Source: Acanthococcus lagerstroemiae (taxonomy: Eukaryota; Arthropoda; Insecta; Hemiptera; Eriococcidae). Taken from it: a DNA stretch of 64,000 nucleotides. Below are positions 33,171 through 44,897 of the stretch, piece by piece. The DNA lies in the NCBI GenBank assembly GCA_031841125.1, contig CM063113.1, positions 45,042,197-45,106,196 of the forward strand, written 5' to 3'. Each line of letters begins with the position of its first letter. Positions within the stretch are counted from its first letter, which is position 1. The notes under the pieces are model-generated. The model searched no databases, had not been told where the DNA came from, and saw only the letters and a list, made by a program, of their open reading frames with translations. The position numbers and the translations under genes are program-made.

Positions 33171-34720
33171 ACCGTATGATAAATGGAATTTATTAAAACT
33201 TTCGTTCGCGCCGAAGACATTCGATCTAAAATCTCGAGGATTACCGGGTGGGATGTTAATTTATGGGCCGAAGGTTTTCTTCCGACCGACGGGCGACTTC
33301 GGCGCGGGGTAATAAAGGATCGGAAGATACGACTGATAAATTCGCCCTCCTCCGGCCGCGCGCTTCGAGTATCCATCTATATAAAATATGGATTAAACGG
33401 GAATGACTTATGAATACGAGGAGAAAATTAAACAATGTGATTTGCGTACTGGTGAGAGACGAATCGGTAATAATAAGGCGAGAAAGACGGGCGAGCGCGG
33501 CGTGTCGGGAAAAGGCTGACACGAAAGGGTTAGAGACGCGGCAGGATGACTGAAAAGTGATACCAAAAAGGGCGGCGGAGAAGAATGGGAAAAGTGAAGC
33601 GGGTGATAGTAAAGGAATCAACTTTGATGTTTTCGGGTCGGGGAAGCTCAGAAAATATAAGGGCTGATGAGAAATATTCGCCAGGGATTTTGAAATAAGC
33701 TAAATAAGACCAGTGGGCTAGGTGAGCGGCGGAGGTAATCAATAGCATATCTTCTGTGTGCACAATAGCCGTAATATGCGAAATGAAACCGACGTACCCC
33801 CACACGTAAGTTATATTAGTTATTAAATAGGACGTCGAGAAAGTTTCCGCCTGCATACGCCGAAATTAATTCCGGGGCTGCCGTGTGTGCGAAATATTCT
33901 CAACTACGGTCACCGTAACCGTGAAGGAAATTTTTAAAAATGAGAAGAACCTCAACCGCGTCTCCCGATATCGGAGAGCCGGTTCGAAAGAAACCGCGAT
34001 AACATCGAAATGGTGAGCCGAACAGTTGACTATGAGTTTTTTGGACACCCTGCTAGAGGTGGCCTGCCACGGGCGCCTATACCGTGTACTTGTGTGCGTG
34101 CATACGAGGCAGCGTAAAATACATCAACTTTCGGTGAAATTATCCCTCATATCAGTCGGATCGCGTCTCGTCTTCTCGTATACGCTGACATCTATTAATC
34201 TGTCTTTCTGTTCGAACTTTTATCGCGGACCTGCTGGATGGTGCCTGGCGCACCATCTCGCCCTTATCCGGGCACACACGGCACTTCTTCCTATACGTAT
34301 TTTACGCACAGTCATCTCGTGGAAATGCGGTTTTACTTTTCGTATTTTCGGCGACGTCTTCCCCCCTCCCCCTTGTCGGTGCACTCAGGCGCGCGGAAAT
34401 CAACGGAGGTGAGATTCGTGTATACTCATATTTACCGCGCGCACGTCAAACTTAAATAATAAAACAGGATTTTGTTTGATGGCACACAAGGAGAAGCTGA
34501 ACTTGGAGGAGTACACACACACGGATGTACGTGTACGCTGATGCGAAAAAGGCAAATAATGTGACACCTGTCGAGGCGAACGCTGATAAGAGAATTGTAA
34601 TTTAAAATTATTGTCGGACGCGAAAGACAGCCCGAAGAGTTTGAGCAAAGCTTTTTCGCTCTCGCTCACGCATCGCGCTCAAAGTGTGAACGTGATGTTG
34701 CTGAATGCCGAACTTCGTAC
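33171..34720. other. CpG-rich island
   Basis: Single-copy, CpG-rich sequence with mirrored short frames on both strands (for example 33183-33413 against 33113-33376, and 34026-34412). No protein family was recognised. Composition matches the other islands and suggests regulatory or promoter-proximal DNA. Confidence 0.35.
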
Positions 34721-35492
34721 ACTGAAGATAGCCAGGCTTATCAAAAGGACAGGATGCGGAGGTATTTTCATTTTTTTTTTTTAATTCATTTAGAATTGGG
34801 GAAATAACCGAAGTACGTTCCTCGGGGAATATGATACGAGCTGAAATCCCAAGAACCTAGACTGGATTTCCCAATAAATAAGCGAGACAACTGGCTAAAG
34901 CGACAATATTTTGGGCGAGGTCGGCGAAAAAAGTTCACCAAACACTTTTCGCTCCGCGGGGACTAGGTGCCCGCTCCAAGGGTACAACATTTCCTGGTAT
35001 TTTTTATAGCCTTCAACTTCGTAGTACCTCTCCTCCATCCCGACCAATGCTAGAAACAGAGATAAAGGGCGGCAAAGATGATTCTGTCTACAGGCGAAAA
35101 GATAGCCGTGCCAGGAACAGGATATTCGTGCACAATTTCTGGCGAGTGTGACTGCTATCATTCGTTGATGAGACATCGACTGACTTTCCTACACAAAGTA
35201 CATGCAGCGACACAGAATGTTCTTTCGATTATCTGCTGACTCGGAATTTCGAAGCATATTTCGATGGGCCCGAAAAAAGTAACGAGCAAATGTAAGTCTT
35301 TTTTCTCGTACATTTTCAGTGTACCTGTAGGTTCCACCCCCTTCTTAGAGCACGGAAATACGCTATCTTTGTTCGCTTCCCGATGATTCAAATTGCCCTA
35401 CCACGTGTAGAGAGTTTCAAATCATCAGGCCTTACAACGACCAGAGCATATTTCTTCGGGTGCCAGTAGGATACTAGATCACATGTGGGTAT
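34721..35492. other. non-coding, nothing recognised
   Basis: Short minus-strand frames (34895-35176, 35158-35391) lack motifs. A T11 run lies near 34771. Confidence 0.3.
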
Positions 35493-36120
35493 CAGTGGCG
35501 TACATTCCAGGCAAGCAAGGTAAGCGCCGCTTACCCTAAAAATACCAGAGAAAATAAGTTTCTATGTACAATATCAACTTCAACTTGTAACAAATAAAAG
35601 ATAATGAAACATTGGGTAAATCAGCGACTATATTGACGCTTACGGTCAAGTATAATATAATAAATTCACGGGAGATAGAAGCGTATACTGTTTGGCGTTC
35701 GGCAATCCTTGTACAAGTACAAAATTCGTATAGCCCAGTGAGATATGCGTTGGATCTAACGCTTCTTTTCCATACTGCACGTAACATTGCACGACTTACG
35801 GCAGCGCCTCCGTGTTAATTACCAACACAAAAACATACTAGCATGTTTAACACGACGAAACCTCAGCGTTTGGTTGCATTCTGTAAGCGCTCCTTAAAGA
35901 GCTTCAGTTGACAGTGAAACGTGATGTACTAGTCAACGCGTTATGTTTGAATACTCTGTGTCGAGATCTTATTGAAAAGCCGTTTTCGCGACTTACTCTT
36001 AATGAACAATTAGAAATTATTAATGCTGGGAAGCCTAAACCAGAATTACCATTAGAGGTGGTTCGAGTTTTACTAGACATTGCCACATATCGCAATATGA
36101 TAACATTTTGTGGTTAACTA
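35493..36120 (+). other. possible decayed hAT-type element with a short protein-like frame
   Basis: CAGTGGCGTACATTCC at 35493 looks like a hAT-MITE left end and is followed by the palindrome GGTAAGCG-C-CGCTTACC (35519-35535). The frame 35908-36117 contains KPFSRLTLNEQLEIINAGKP, which vaguely resembles the segment after the zinc finger in some hAT transposases. No right terminus was found. The assignment is tentative. Confidence 0.3.
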
Positions 36121-36163
36121 ATTGTGAAGATGGTGGAAAACTGTTTTGTAGGCCATATCTATT

Positions 36164-36521
36164 CAGGGACGTACCAATGAGGGGGGCAACTCCCCCTGTA
36201 AGAATTTTTCACTCAGCAGTTGGGAAAATTTTAAATTTCAATCAGGCGGAGTAGGGAAAATCCAACAAGTCAAATGGTTTTTTTTTTTGCTTTGATACTT
36301 GGGAATTGAATTGCGATATTGGAAAAATCCAAGTCAAAGGTTATTTTTACTGTGATGTTTAGGAATTTTGAGTTGAATCAGTTGGAAAAATTCAACAAGT
36401 CTAAAGGTTTTTTTTTTTCGCTTTGGTACTTGGTAATTTTGAGTTGAGTTAGTTGTGACTTTCAAAATTTTTGCCCCCCCCCCTCCCCGCCCAGGAAAAA
36501 CTCTTCGTTGGTACGTCCCTG
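36164..36521. mobile_element. 358-bp hAT-type MITE, TSD TATCTATT
   Basis: Ends CAGGGACGTACCAATGA and TTGGTACGTCCCTG are inverted. Exact octamers TATCTATT flank it at 36156-36163 and 36522-36529. The interior repeats a unit of about 95 bp (GGAAAAATCCAA, AAAGGTTTTTTT, TTTGATACTTGG) about three times. A truncated relative lies at 14835-15002. There is no coding capacity. Confidence 0.92.
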
Positions 36522-37423
36522 TATCTATTATTCGTAATTTTCTCAGTAACTCGGCTCAAAATTATTCTATTTTAATGAGCAACATCAAAAGGTGAGGCAT
36601 ATAGTCTAGTTGTATGGATCTTTTTTTTTTTTAATTTTCTGAGTTTCCTACTGCCGCCATTTTTATGAAATTAAAAACTGAGGTGCCAGTATGAACTTCC
36701 TTAAAAAATTCAAAAAATCGCAAAAAAAAATTATTCGACTCTAAATGTAAATACTTTGAATTTTTTTTTTTTGCTACTTACGTTCATTCTTTTCAATTTT
36801 TTCATATTTAATAATCTTCGAAATAAATTAACTTAAAACTTGGAAAATTTTGACAGTGTGGGTTGATGACATGGTGAAAAACAAGCAACTTTACATAGCG
36901 TCTAAAGAATTGAACCAGAGCACCAAAACCCAGATAGAACATTGTTGTTTCGGTGCCTAGTAACATGTTTCGGGATTAGTTCGCCAGGAGCGCCAGCGGC
37001 GGTCCACATTTATACCTTATTCATAGTTGAACCTTTTACTCTACACAAATCAAAATTGATATTTACCCAGCACAAACGCAACATACGGGCAAAATGGACG
37101 AAAAAGACAACAGATGCACCTACAATATCGATACAATGTTATCACCTAATGAAAATGGCCATAGGCTTCCTGTGTTTATTCGTGCACAATTTATATGATT
37201 GACAAAACTGCTGTATTACATAACCACAGACTGTAGAAACTAAGGCTAATGAGGATACGAGTAGCTTTCCCGCAGGACAATTTTCCATCTTCCGAAGCCA
37301 CCTCGCTCCTATGCAACGCGTTCAACAACTTTCCCATACTTTTATCAACAAACTAACAACAGGGTCAGTGCATAAGTAAGATATCATGTTCCGTCTTCTG
37401 ATTAGAATCAACATCGTCTGCAT
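36522..37423. other. non-coding, nothing recognised
   Basis: AT-rich with A/T homopolymers. The frame 36942-37202 has no known motif. Confidence 0.35.
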
Positions 37424-37981
37424 ATGTATATCGGTCAATGCAACTATATTTATTGTCGCATGCCGCTGATATCAAAAGAAAAACCCTTCTATCGTCATGC
37501 AACACATAGATATATAGACATCCGGGGAGCACATCAATGCAGCAATGTACAAAAAGTGTGTGGAAGTTCCAGCATCGAGCCTGTGATTATAAATAGCAAA
37601 CATGAAAGTGATCACGTATTTCACTGCTTTCAGCTTTGTGCCCCGTTTGGGAGTCTGCACTCAAATAGGAAGCATGAAAAGGCGAAATCTCTCAACCGCA
37701 ATCGTTTGATCATGAACAGCAAGCATGGAACAGAACGTTTCAGCTGCGATTCTATGATCACGAATAGCCAACTGCGTAGAAAGGTCTCAGTCAGGGGGAG
37801 GGGGAGAGGGGTTAATAGATACAGCACGTGTATCCTGTCATCTTATTGCTATAAGCAATGCGCAAAAATGCATTCTGAAATGCTCTTTTCGGCAACATTG
37901 GAGGAGAGTGTCCTAAGCCGACGTCCCTCCCCCACCCGTTCCTACGCCAGTGCGAATAGCATCATTGAAAGTGGAATATGA
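37424..37981 (+). other. 185-codon open frame of unknown status
   Basis: The frame contains related segments (IINSKHESDH at about residue 55, IMNSKHGTER at about residue 95, MITNSQLR at about residue 110) because the DNA repeats (G/A)ATCA(T/C)(G/A)AA(C/T)AGCAA. No domain, signal peptide or membrane segment is evident, and minus-strand frames overlap it. It is more likely an open stretch in an imperfect repeat than a gene. Confidence 0.2.
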
Positions 37982-38011
37982 TCCTTCATTTTAGTAGATT
38001 TTGTTCACATC

Positions 38012-38186
38012 CAGGGCTGGCGATATTCCGTTTGCTCACCTGGTGCAAATACAAAACTTTTAAATAAGGAACCTTTGACCCCCCCCCCCCCCAAAGAAAC
38101 CAATGAGTACTGATAGGTTTTGAAAAAAATTTAATTTTTTCATCAGGTGCACGTGCTTCAGTGCAACTGGACATTCGCCGGCCCTG
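38012..38186. mobile_element. 175-bp hAT-type MITE, TSD TTCACATC
   Basis: Ends CAGGGCTGGCGATATTCC and GGACATTCGCCGGCCCTG are inverted with a few mismatches. TTCACATC occurs exactly at 38004-38011 and 38187-38194. A C15 run lies inside. Confidence 0.92.
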
Positions 38187-39219
38187 TTCACATCGGTTCG
38201 TATACCAACAACGGACAGTAATTTCTGAAGACGGGGTAGTCAATTTGAATTTGACGTTCATAGCTAGCAAGGCTGCAGCCAGAATTGCATAAGTTACACT
38301 CAGTTGCGGACATGTGATGCGTGGGATTTTGACTAATGAGGACATGGTATAAAACATGGATTGGGATTAGTGATAACAGACGTGGGCCAACTCTGGAGGA
38401 AGATGAGCGGTTAAGAGGGTCCGGGTACCTACTACCTACGGGTCTACACCGAGACGCAAAATGAGTGTGTAAACAAAACACTATTAGATACATGCCAAAG
38501 CAAACCACCACAGCTTTTGTTTTCTTCACCGGATAAATCTGAAAACCATCACCTTCTCATACAGTCCACGTTGGTTCAGTAGATTCAAAGGTGTGAGAGC
38601 GCCAAAGCGCATCCTATCGCAGAAGGAAACCAGATCGCAGTCAAAATATTCAAAACTCGAGACCCACGCCGATATTCTCAAAAGCCGTTCAATTCGACTA
38701 ACAGGATTTCGCTATTGAATTACCGCGAGTATTTAGATCGGAGGTTAATGAAATTTCGAAAAGAGCGGCGCAGCAGCTGTTCCCAAGACCTCGCATACAT
38801 TTTGAAATATCATCCGGTCTGAATAATTTTCGTGACCGGCGCACCTAAGGCGGAGCACGAAGGGTAATTTCGGCTTCGAAATATAGGATTAAAAACCGAA
38901 CCGGACAAGTTCTCTCGGCCATTTGTGGAACCTATTTCTTGTTTTTATCTTATTGATACGGACAAGTTACAACTCTGGCTCGTGATAATCCTATTACAAA
39001 GACGTTGCGCAGACCTTCTCCCTTGAGAAAAGTTTATACAACTGCTTTTTTTTTTAGCATTCGCATCCCTCAGTGCCCGCAAACCTGCTTAGCCGAAAGG
39101 TGGTGATGCGAAGACATTAGAAAGACCCCACACATGTAAGAAAAGTGGTTGCAAATGCGATCTTTCATCTCGTGTTCGAAGATGGGCGAAGCTGTATACA
39201 CGAACTCGACTACACTGAG
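38187..39219. other. non-coding; short CpG-rich block 38570-38900
   Basis: No gene was recognised. The block 38570-38900 is CpG-rich and single-copy. The rest is unremarkable. Confidence 0.35.
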
Positions 39220-39840
39220 ATTGAGATCAGCGCTGTCAGATTTATGATGCCAAAATCCGGAAAAATCCGGACACAAATGTGATGTCCAAGGGGGAAAGGG
39301 ACCTTAGGACGAAAAAAAATCTTTTCTTCAGTTTTCCAGGCGTAGAATTGAGTGTAAAATGATATATACCTTTGATTTCGTAATTATTTCTCATTTTGAA
39401 GTATCTACATGATAATCTTTGCACTGTGTCTTCCTCACGGAAGTCAATACTCGTACGTTCGTTGGCCCAAAGATGGGTATTTTTGCTAACAGCACGGAAA
39501 ATCGGTCTATTATTAAGGTAAGAAAACGAGAAAACACTTTTTCCAGTCCAGTTTAGTGCAGTCAAAATGCAGTCAATCACAGAAAAATATTTCTAGCTAA
39601 TCACAGAAGTTGAATAAACCCACAGCCCTCTTAGGCAGATACCACCATTTAAGAAAATCATCATTACGCTGAACGAGAAAAAAAGACGGGATGAAGAGAA
39701 TTAATATCACAGAAACATTTTAAAATTTAGAACAAAAACTTGGTTAACTAATTTGAGACTCTTGGATTGAGAATAAAATTTCGAAAAAACGTGTTCTAAG
39801 GGCGAAAAATTGCTCATTTTTGCATATTTTAAATTCAATT

Positions 39841-39991
39841 TCAGGTGCTGGGGGGTGGTTATTCGCCCCCTTCGCCCCCTGGCTACATCACTGCCTCGTA
39901 GAAATCTTCAAATAATATACTATGTGTATTCTCAAGCCCCTCCTGGTAAATAGTCAGCGCCCACTATTACAGAAGGCTGGCTACGGGCCTG
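39841..39991. mobile_element. two MITE right-end fragments inside the hAT element
   Basis: GGCTACATCACTG (39876-39891 region) matches the right terminus of the GGCGTAGC MITE family. GGCTGGCTACGGGCCTG ending at 39991 matches the right end of the element at 25935-26153. Left ends are absent. Confidence 0.55.
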
Positions 39992-40355
39992 TTTTCTAGG
40001 TACCAATAATGTTGAGACAGAAACAGAGTTCTAGAAAGAACAAAGCATTCATTCCTTTCACATAAGAAACAACCAATTAATTTTGCAAAGTTTTTCATAT
40101 TTTAATAATACATGTGAACACTCAAAAATATACAGCATAGTCAAATTAAAACATCATTCTATGGAAAGAAATAACTGACTCGAAAATACTTGGCATTGTT
40201 AAAGTCGAGCACCATTTTGAGAAAAAAACTTGTTATTCATAATAACTGACTCAAAAGATATTTGGTCCAAATTAAAACACGTTTTCGAATAGGAACAATT
40301 TTAACGTAAAGTTTTTACTTCCAATTCCAACTCGTCAATTTTTCGACGAGGTCCA

Positions 40356-41990
40356 TCAAGCACCAATCTCTGCTACGCCTCGAGTACTTTCATATTCTCG
40401 TGAGCCTTTTGTTTTTCGGCTGCTGCTTTTGATTTCGCATCCTTTTCTCGTTTTCCTTTGAAGCGCACCTTTGTAAAGGGCAGTTGCATTGCGCGCAGCA
40501 TGGATAAGATTCTTTGTCATATTAATGTTTGACACCCCACCATGATACATCCGCGCATCATTATACTTGTCTCTGACCCGCAAGACATTCTTGGGAGAGA
40601 TTTTCAATCAAAGTCTCATTATTTACAGAAAATCCTCTTTCAGCAAAAGCGTTTCCATGTGAAAGAATCTATACCATCTTGAGGACATTAATCACACAGG
40701 TGTAAACTGAACTTCATTAGCAATTACACTCAACCAAAAATCAAGTTTTTGGCCGAAAAATTCTGCATTTTTTGTTCAAATAAGGGTCTTTTCCAGATTT
40801 CAATCAAGTTATTTTTCACCCCATCTGCCAGTTGACAGGAGAGCAACCTATGTTAGACAAAATTATCCAAGGCTTTGTTCATTCTTGAATGTCTCAATGT
40901 AGGTTCCAATGCAACTGATGGGTCAAAACACGAGATCCCCTTCGTCAAGGGATATATTAATAGAGAATTTTTCTTCAGTGAGGCACAGAACTCTATGAAA
41001 GCGTCGTGACAATCCTTACGAAATTGCAGTTCTTCAACTGGTTTTAGTTTCGTTCCTTTCAGAGCATTTCTGACAGCAAAACCAACATCAATCAGTTTAA
41101 CTTCTTTCAAATTGTTAATGGACTTGAAGTTAATATTTACTATATTTTTGGAAGCATCTAAGCTAATATCTTTACAACAAATCGAATCATAACTGTATGA
41201 AGTGTACTTAACAGGGATTCATAGTTGCACACGATAATGGAGACATAGGGTTATCAGTTTGAAAACGGGTCAGGGAAGACTCCACATCAGAAACAATTGT
41301 TTGAAAAAACGCAAGTTTAGCACGAAGTAGTTGATCATTCAATGCAGAGTTAACAATTTTATAACTGTTGCAATCTGGTTCCTTTTTCTTCACCTCACGC
41401 CATGAACATACTGTTGTAAATAAGGTATAATTTGTAGCGCTCGTGTAGTCGCTTGAAAATTTTCAACCATCGCACGGCACAAAATTTCAACGGGAACGCA
41501 GATGAACCGGAGTATTTAACGTAGTCATCTCTGCGCGCAGGAGAATAATAAAATTAGAGCGATCTCAAAAATTTTACAATATTCCACGAAGTTTTGTTCA
41601 TTGCCCTCTTGTATGCGTTATGTACGCGGTGTAAACCCCAACTTCCCAGCTTCGGTAGGACTGGCCCATCAACGATACTTTCATGAAATTCAACTTCTAA
41701 TTCCTTTAGAAATTTCAAGTTTACATTGGGGCCGTCAATTGAAACTTGAATTAATTTACTTAGATTGAGCTCAGCAGTCACTTCGTGGAAAGACTTTAAT
41801 AAATTAGACGTGGTTGAGTGGCCCAAAAACGAGAAATTATCATACCGACTGCTCACTTGATTCTTTTTTGCATCCCAATAACGCAGAAAAACATCCATCT
41901 GACCTTTCGGCGCGATCTTGTTGAAGGACTCATCAAACCCAATCACAATAATGCAACTGTTTTTAAACGGTTGTATCTTTGTGATATAAA
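40356..41990 (-). pseudogene. hAT-like transposase, frameshifted
   Basis: Read from the 5' side (high coordinates) the frames give FDESFN, RYWD, FLGHSTTSNLLKSF, LSKLIQVSIDGPNVN and LHRVHNAYKRA (41554-41946). After a frameshift come FPLKFCAVRWLK near 41475, then LRAKLAFFQTI (41208-41393) and KLIDVGFAVRNAL with LQFRKDC (40853-41110). Last come SHGNAFAERGFSVNNETL near 40660 and GGVSNINMTKNLI (40356-40607). This order matches a transposase family, rich in animals, that is usually annotated as hypothetical. Its SHG...ERGFS block corresponds to the hAT C-terminal dimerisation motif. No N-terminal zinc finger is visible. Stops and frameshifts make it inactive. Confidence 0.85.
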
Positions 41991-42149
41991 AATAACGACT
42001 GAATGAGGATACAGCTACAAGAAATATATTTCCGTGTTTTACAATTGCCTAGCAAACATAACTGTTCAAATTATTGGGGGGGGGGGGGAGGATGTTCCAT
42101 TGAGTCTGACACAGAAAAAATTGTACAATACTTTTATATCATAAAACTT

Positions 42150-42232
42150 TTTTCAAAGTTCCCTGACTATTTCAGGTCTTACAGAATTCCCTGACTTTTC
42201 GCCGATTTCCAGAAAAGTAGCCACCCTGCACC
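42150..42232. mobile_element. right end of a CCCTGAC-type element
   Basis: TTCCCTGAC motifs and CCGATTTCCAG lead to GTAGCCACCCTG, the right-terminal pattern of the 2655-4445 family. No left end was found. A G14 run upstream at 42076 may belong to the same fragment. Confidence 0.6.
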
Positions 42233-42369
42233 AACGAGAAAAAACAATGAAAATCCGTATTTTCCCCCAAATTCCCGGACATTTTTTGTTCAAGATGAAA
42301 AGACCGGACACCTGGCAGCACTGATTGAGATTTTCTCGATGAGGCTGCAAACTGGGAACTAGGCTACTG

Positions 42370-44308
42370 CATAACCGAGCTGCACTTGCGCACGATGACG
42401 TCAATGCTCGAGCGCCTATAAATGTAACCTCGCGCCACAGACCCCGCACTACAGTGCGCACACAAAGTACCGACACATATAATATGTACAGCAAACAAGG
42501 AAAACGGGCGCATTTTTCAACTTTTCCGCTTTCCGTTTGACGTTCAAGACAGGAAAATTGTAAAATAATTAACCGAAAATAATTACACGCACGTATAATT
42601 AATATCGATTCGATTGGTTGACCTTGTACCGAGATGTTATGTTATCGAATTAATGAGGAGGTACCCCGCCGAGACTCTCAATTAAGTCGTTCTTAACCCG
42701 CCGTAATTTATTCCCAATTTCAGTCAATAATCAGGTTTTCACATTTTAACGTATATATCTACCATTACAATGTTTTAATATTTGTATATATATTTTTTTT
42801 CTTGTGGGTTCCTTTTGTCCCCCTCTCTGTCTTGTCACGATAAACAAGCGACATTACCGCACATTTCAGAATGAAACCATTCAATATGGTAATTAATTCA
42901 AACCCAATACGCAGAGAGTCTCGGCATATTATTTTATATTCATCGAACCCGAAAACGAAGACTTAGATATTTTTAATTTTTTCCTCGTTCTGATAAAAAT
43001 CAGTTTCGTTATTATTTTTTTATTTTTAAATGCCAAAATATATGTTTCGGTATTTCGGCGCAGCATGGTGCAAATCAACCGAAATAAATTTCGGTGCTAA
43101 ATGATTTCCTTTCGCAATCGCGCGTGGAATTTTATCGGACCGGCTCGGCCGTCGATTTCGTATAAATATCGAGAGCGCGCGCAAAGGGCCCGCGCGTCCG
43201 CAGCGCGTCACATTAATCTCGCTCGGAGTTCATCATCGGCGACAACCGCGCAGAGCGTTCGCCTTCTTTCTGCTTTTTCCTCTGCTCGCCTTCTCATTTC
43301 AACCATTTTCGAGGAAATAAAAAGGATAATCCATAAAGTGTAATAAATACGCGTTTAGTAGAAGAAAAAAAAAAAAAAAAAAAGTATGCGTAGATTTAAC
43401 AGCACACGCCGCGCGGCATCTATAAGCAGGCAGCGCGGCATTCCCGAATATCTAAATTTAAACGGGTATCATCAGGCTTAAAAAGATGAAGAAATGATGC
43501 CAAATTCTATAAAATAGAAATTTATGTTTTTTGGTCGATGTGGTCGCGAGGGTGGTGGGACGGGCGGAGGGCGGCTCGCTGATGCTATGCCGTTGTTATA
43601 AATGCCTTTTATTTATTATGACGAGAAGAATGTTTACGAGTGTAGCAACGAGGCGCGCGTATATACGCGATACACACGTATACACAGCCCCGGCGCGCGA
43701 ACGACGAAGACGACGGCCGCGAGCCGCGAGACTGCGACGACCAAGACACGGCGAAGACACTAGGATGCGCGTCCCGCTACACGGCGGCGTGTTCCGCCCG
43801 CCGCTAGCGGGATAACTTCTCGGGCTAAAGACAAACATTTACATTTATCCGCGGTTTACAGCTTCCGTATTAATCATTTTCATGGCGACATTTCTTCCAT
43901 GGTGGTTGCGTTTTAACGACTTTCGATTCTGTGCGCGCTCGCGAAGCCGAGGTGCACACTTCGCCGGGCATCAGACGCGAGAGTATTTCCGAGACTCCAC
44001 TCGTCGCGCCTTCCCAGCGATCCGCGAAAGATCGAAGAGGTCTTTAGTCTTACCCGTCGAGTCGCGCCGAGCATTTTCAACGCGACAGCGTGCACTCGAG
44101 GCTGCGATTGGCGAAGTAGACTTCGCATCGGTTACAGCCAAATTCGAATCAACAAGTGCCATTCGCTATTCACGGAAGTTACAAGGTAGGAGGACTGAGA
44201 GAGGACTTACCAGCATACCAGCGCAGTCGCCCTACCATGAGAATATACTTTGTCGCCGGGATGACTTTCGCTTGACGACAGAAGAGAGGATGTCCCACAC
44301 ATACTCTG
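42370..44308. other. CpG-rich island with TATA-like site
   Basis: A long CpG-rich block broken by AT-rich DNA at 42570-43060. CGAGACTCTC near 42670 and GAGAGTCTCG near 42916 are inverted. The minus frame 43596-43838 and plus frames 43531-43815 and 43882-44523 overlap in GC-rich DNA without domains. The last one runs into the transposon at 44309, so its 3' part is TE sequence. This is the best candidate in the window for promoter-proximal DNA. Confidence 0.35.
43161..43168 (+). promoter_or_regulatory. TATA-like box in CpG-rich DNA
   Basis: TATAAATA is embedded in otherwise GC-rich DNA and followed by strongly CpG-rich sequence (AGAGCGCGCGC). No convincing initiator (TCAGT) lies about 30 bp downstream. 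A promoter is possible but unproven. Confidence 0.25.
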
Positions 44309-44550
44309 CAGGGTTGGGAAAGCCCAAACTTATGAACTTAGATTCGGATTCAGCTCAATTGCAAGACGGACGGATCTTTCAGATTCGGTTCTGGCTTCAG
44401 AAATGTCTATGTTGTACTTCCGATTTCGGATACAGCTTCATTGATACGATTACCTCAGCTTCAGTTTCGGATTCAGCTTCGAGTTTCGACTTCTCGTCAT
44501 CTGGTCATCTCATTCTGTTCTAATACCAAAAATGTTCACCAATCACAACT

Positions 44551-44897
44551 GGACTGATGTGAGACGAGAGGTTCGACCTTTCTATCATTGAAAAGTGTTA
44601 ATACTTAATAGTTCCCTAGTACTAGTGAGCTTTAGGTACTTTTCCCGGGACGTTTTCAAGTGGATATACGTCAAAATCCGTATCACGGATCACGGCAGAA
44701 TGACATTAAGCCGAAACCGAAGCCATTAAAATCTAATACATTACGGCTTCGTTTCAGCTTCAGTAAACTTGTATTATGAACTTCAGTTTCGGCTTTTCTC
44801 TCACATGGTGACTACACTTAGCTTCGGATTCGGCTTTAGAGACAGCAAAACTTCTTAAACTTCGAGATTCGGATTTAGTTTCAGATTGTCAACCCTG
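44551..44897 (+). repeat. internal copy of the right-end segment
   Basis: A direct repeat of 46456-46805 from GGACTGAT to the terminal motif. Landmarks are GACGAGAGGTTCGA, TTTAGGTACTTTTCCCGGG, GTGGATATACGTCAAAATCC and ATCACGGATCACGGCAG. It ends in CAACCCTG. Confidence 0.85.

Larger units (their letters stand above)
39228..42323 (-). mobile_element. 3.1 kb hAT-like transposon with perfect TSD
   Basis: The left end CAGCGCTGTCAG and the right end CTGGCAGCACTG are inverted with two mismatches. ATTGAGAT is duplicated exactly at 39220-39227 and 42324-42331, the hallmark of hAT insertion. The minus strand carries a broken transposase (40356-41990) in a single orientation. Later insertions or fragments lie inside: MITE ends at 39841-39895 and 39973-39991, and a CCCTGAC-type right end at 42150-42232. 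The length fits a once-autonomous copy. Confidence 0.92.

Noticed and set aside
37424..37981. 185-codon gene with internal repeats
   Set aside because: The peptide similarity follows from an imperfect DNA repeat. No domain, and overlapping frames on the other strand.
42076..42092. Homopolymer runs as assembly errors
   Set aside because: G/C runs recur at corresponding positions in separate MITE copies, so they are mostly real, although exact lengths are unreliable.
43882..44523. 213-codon open frame
   Set aside because: Its 3' third is the left end of the transposon at 44309 and the rest has no motif. The frame spans an insertion boundary.
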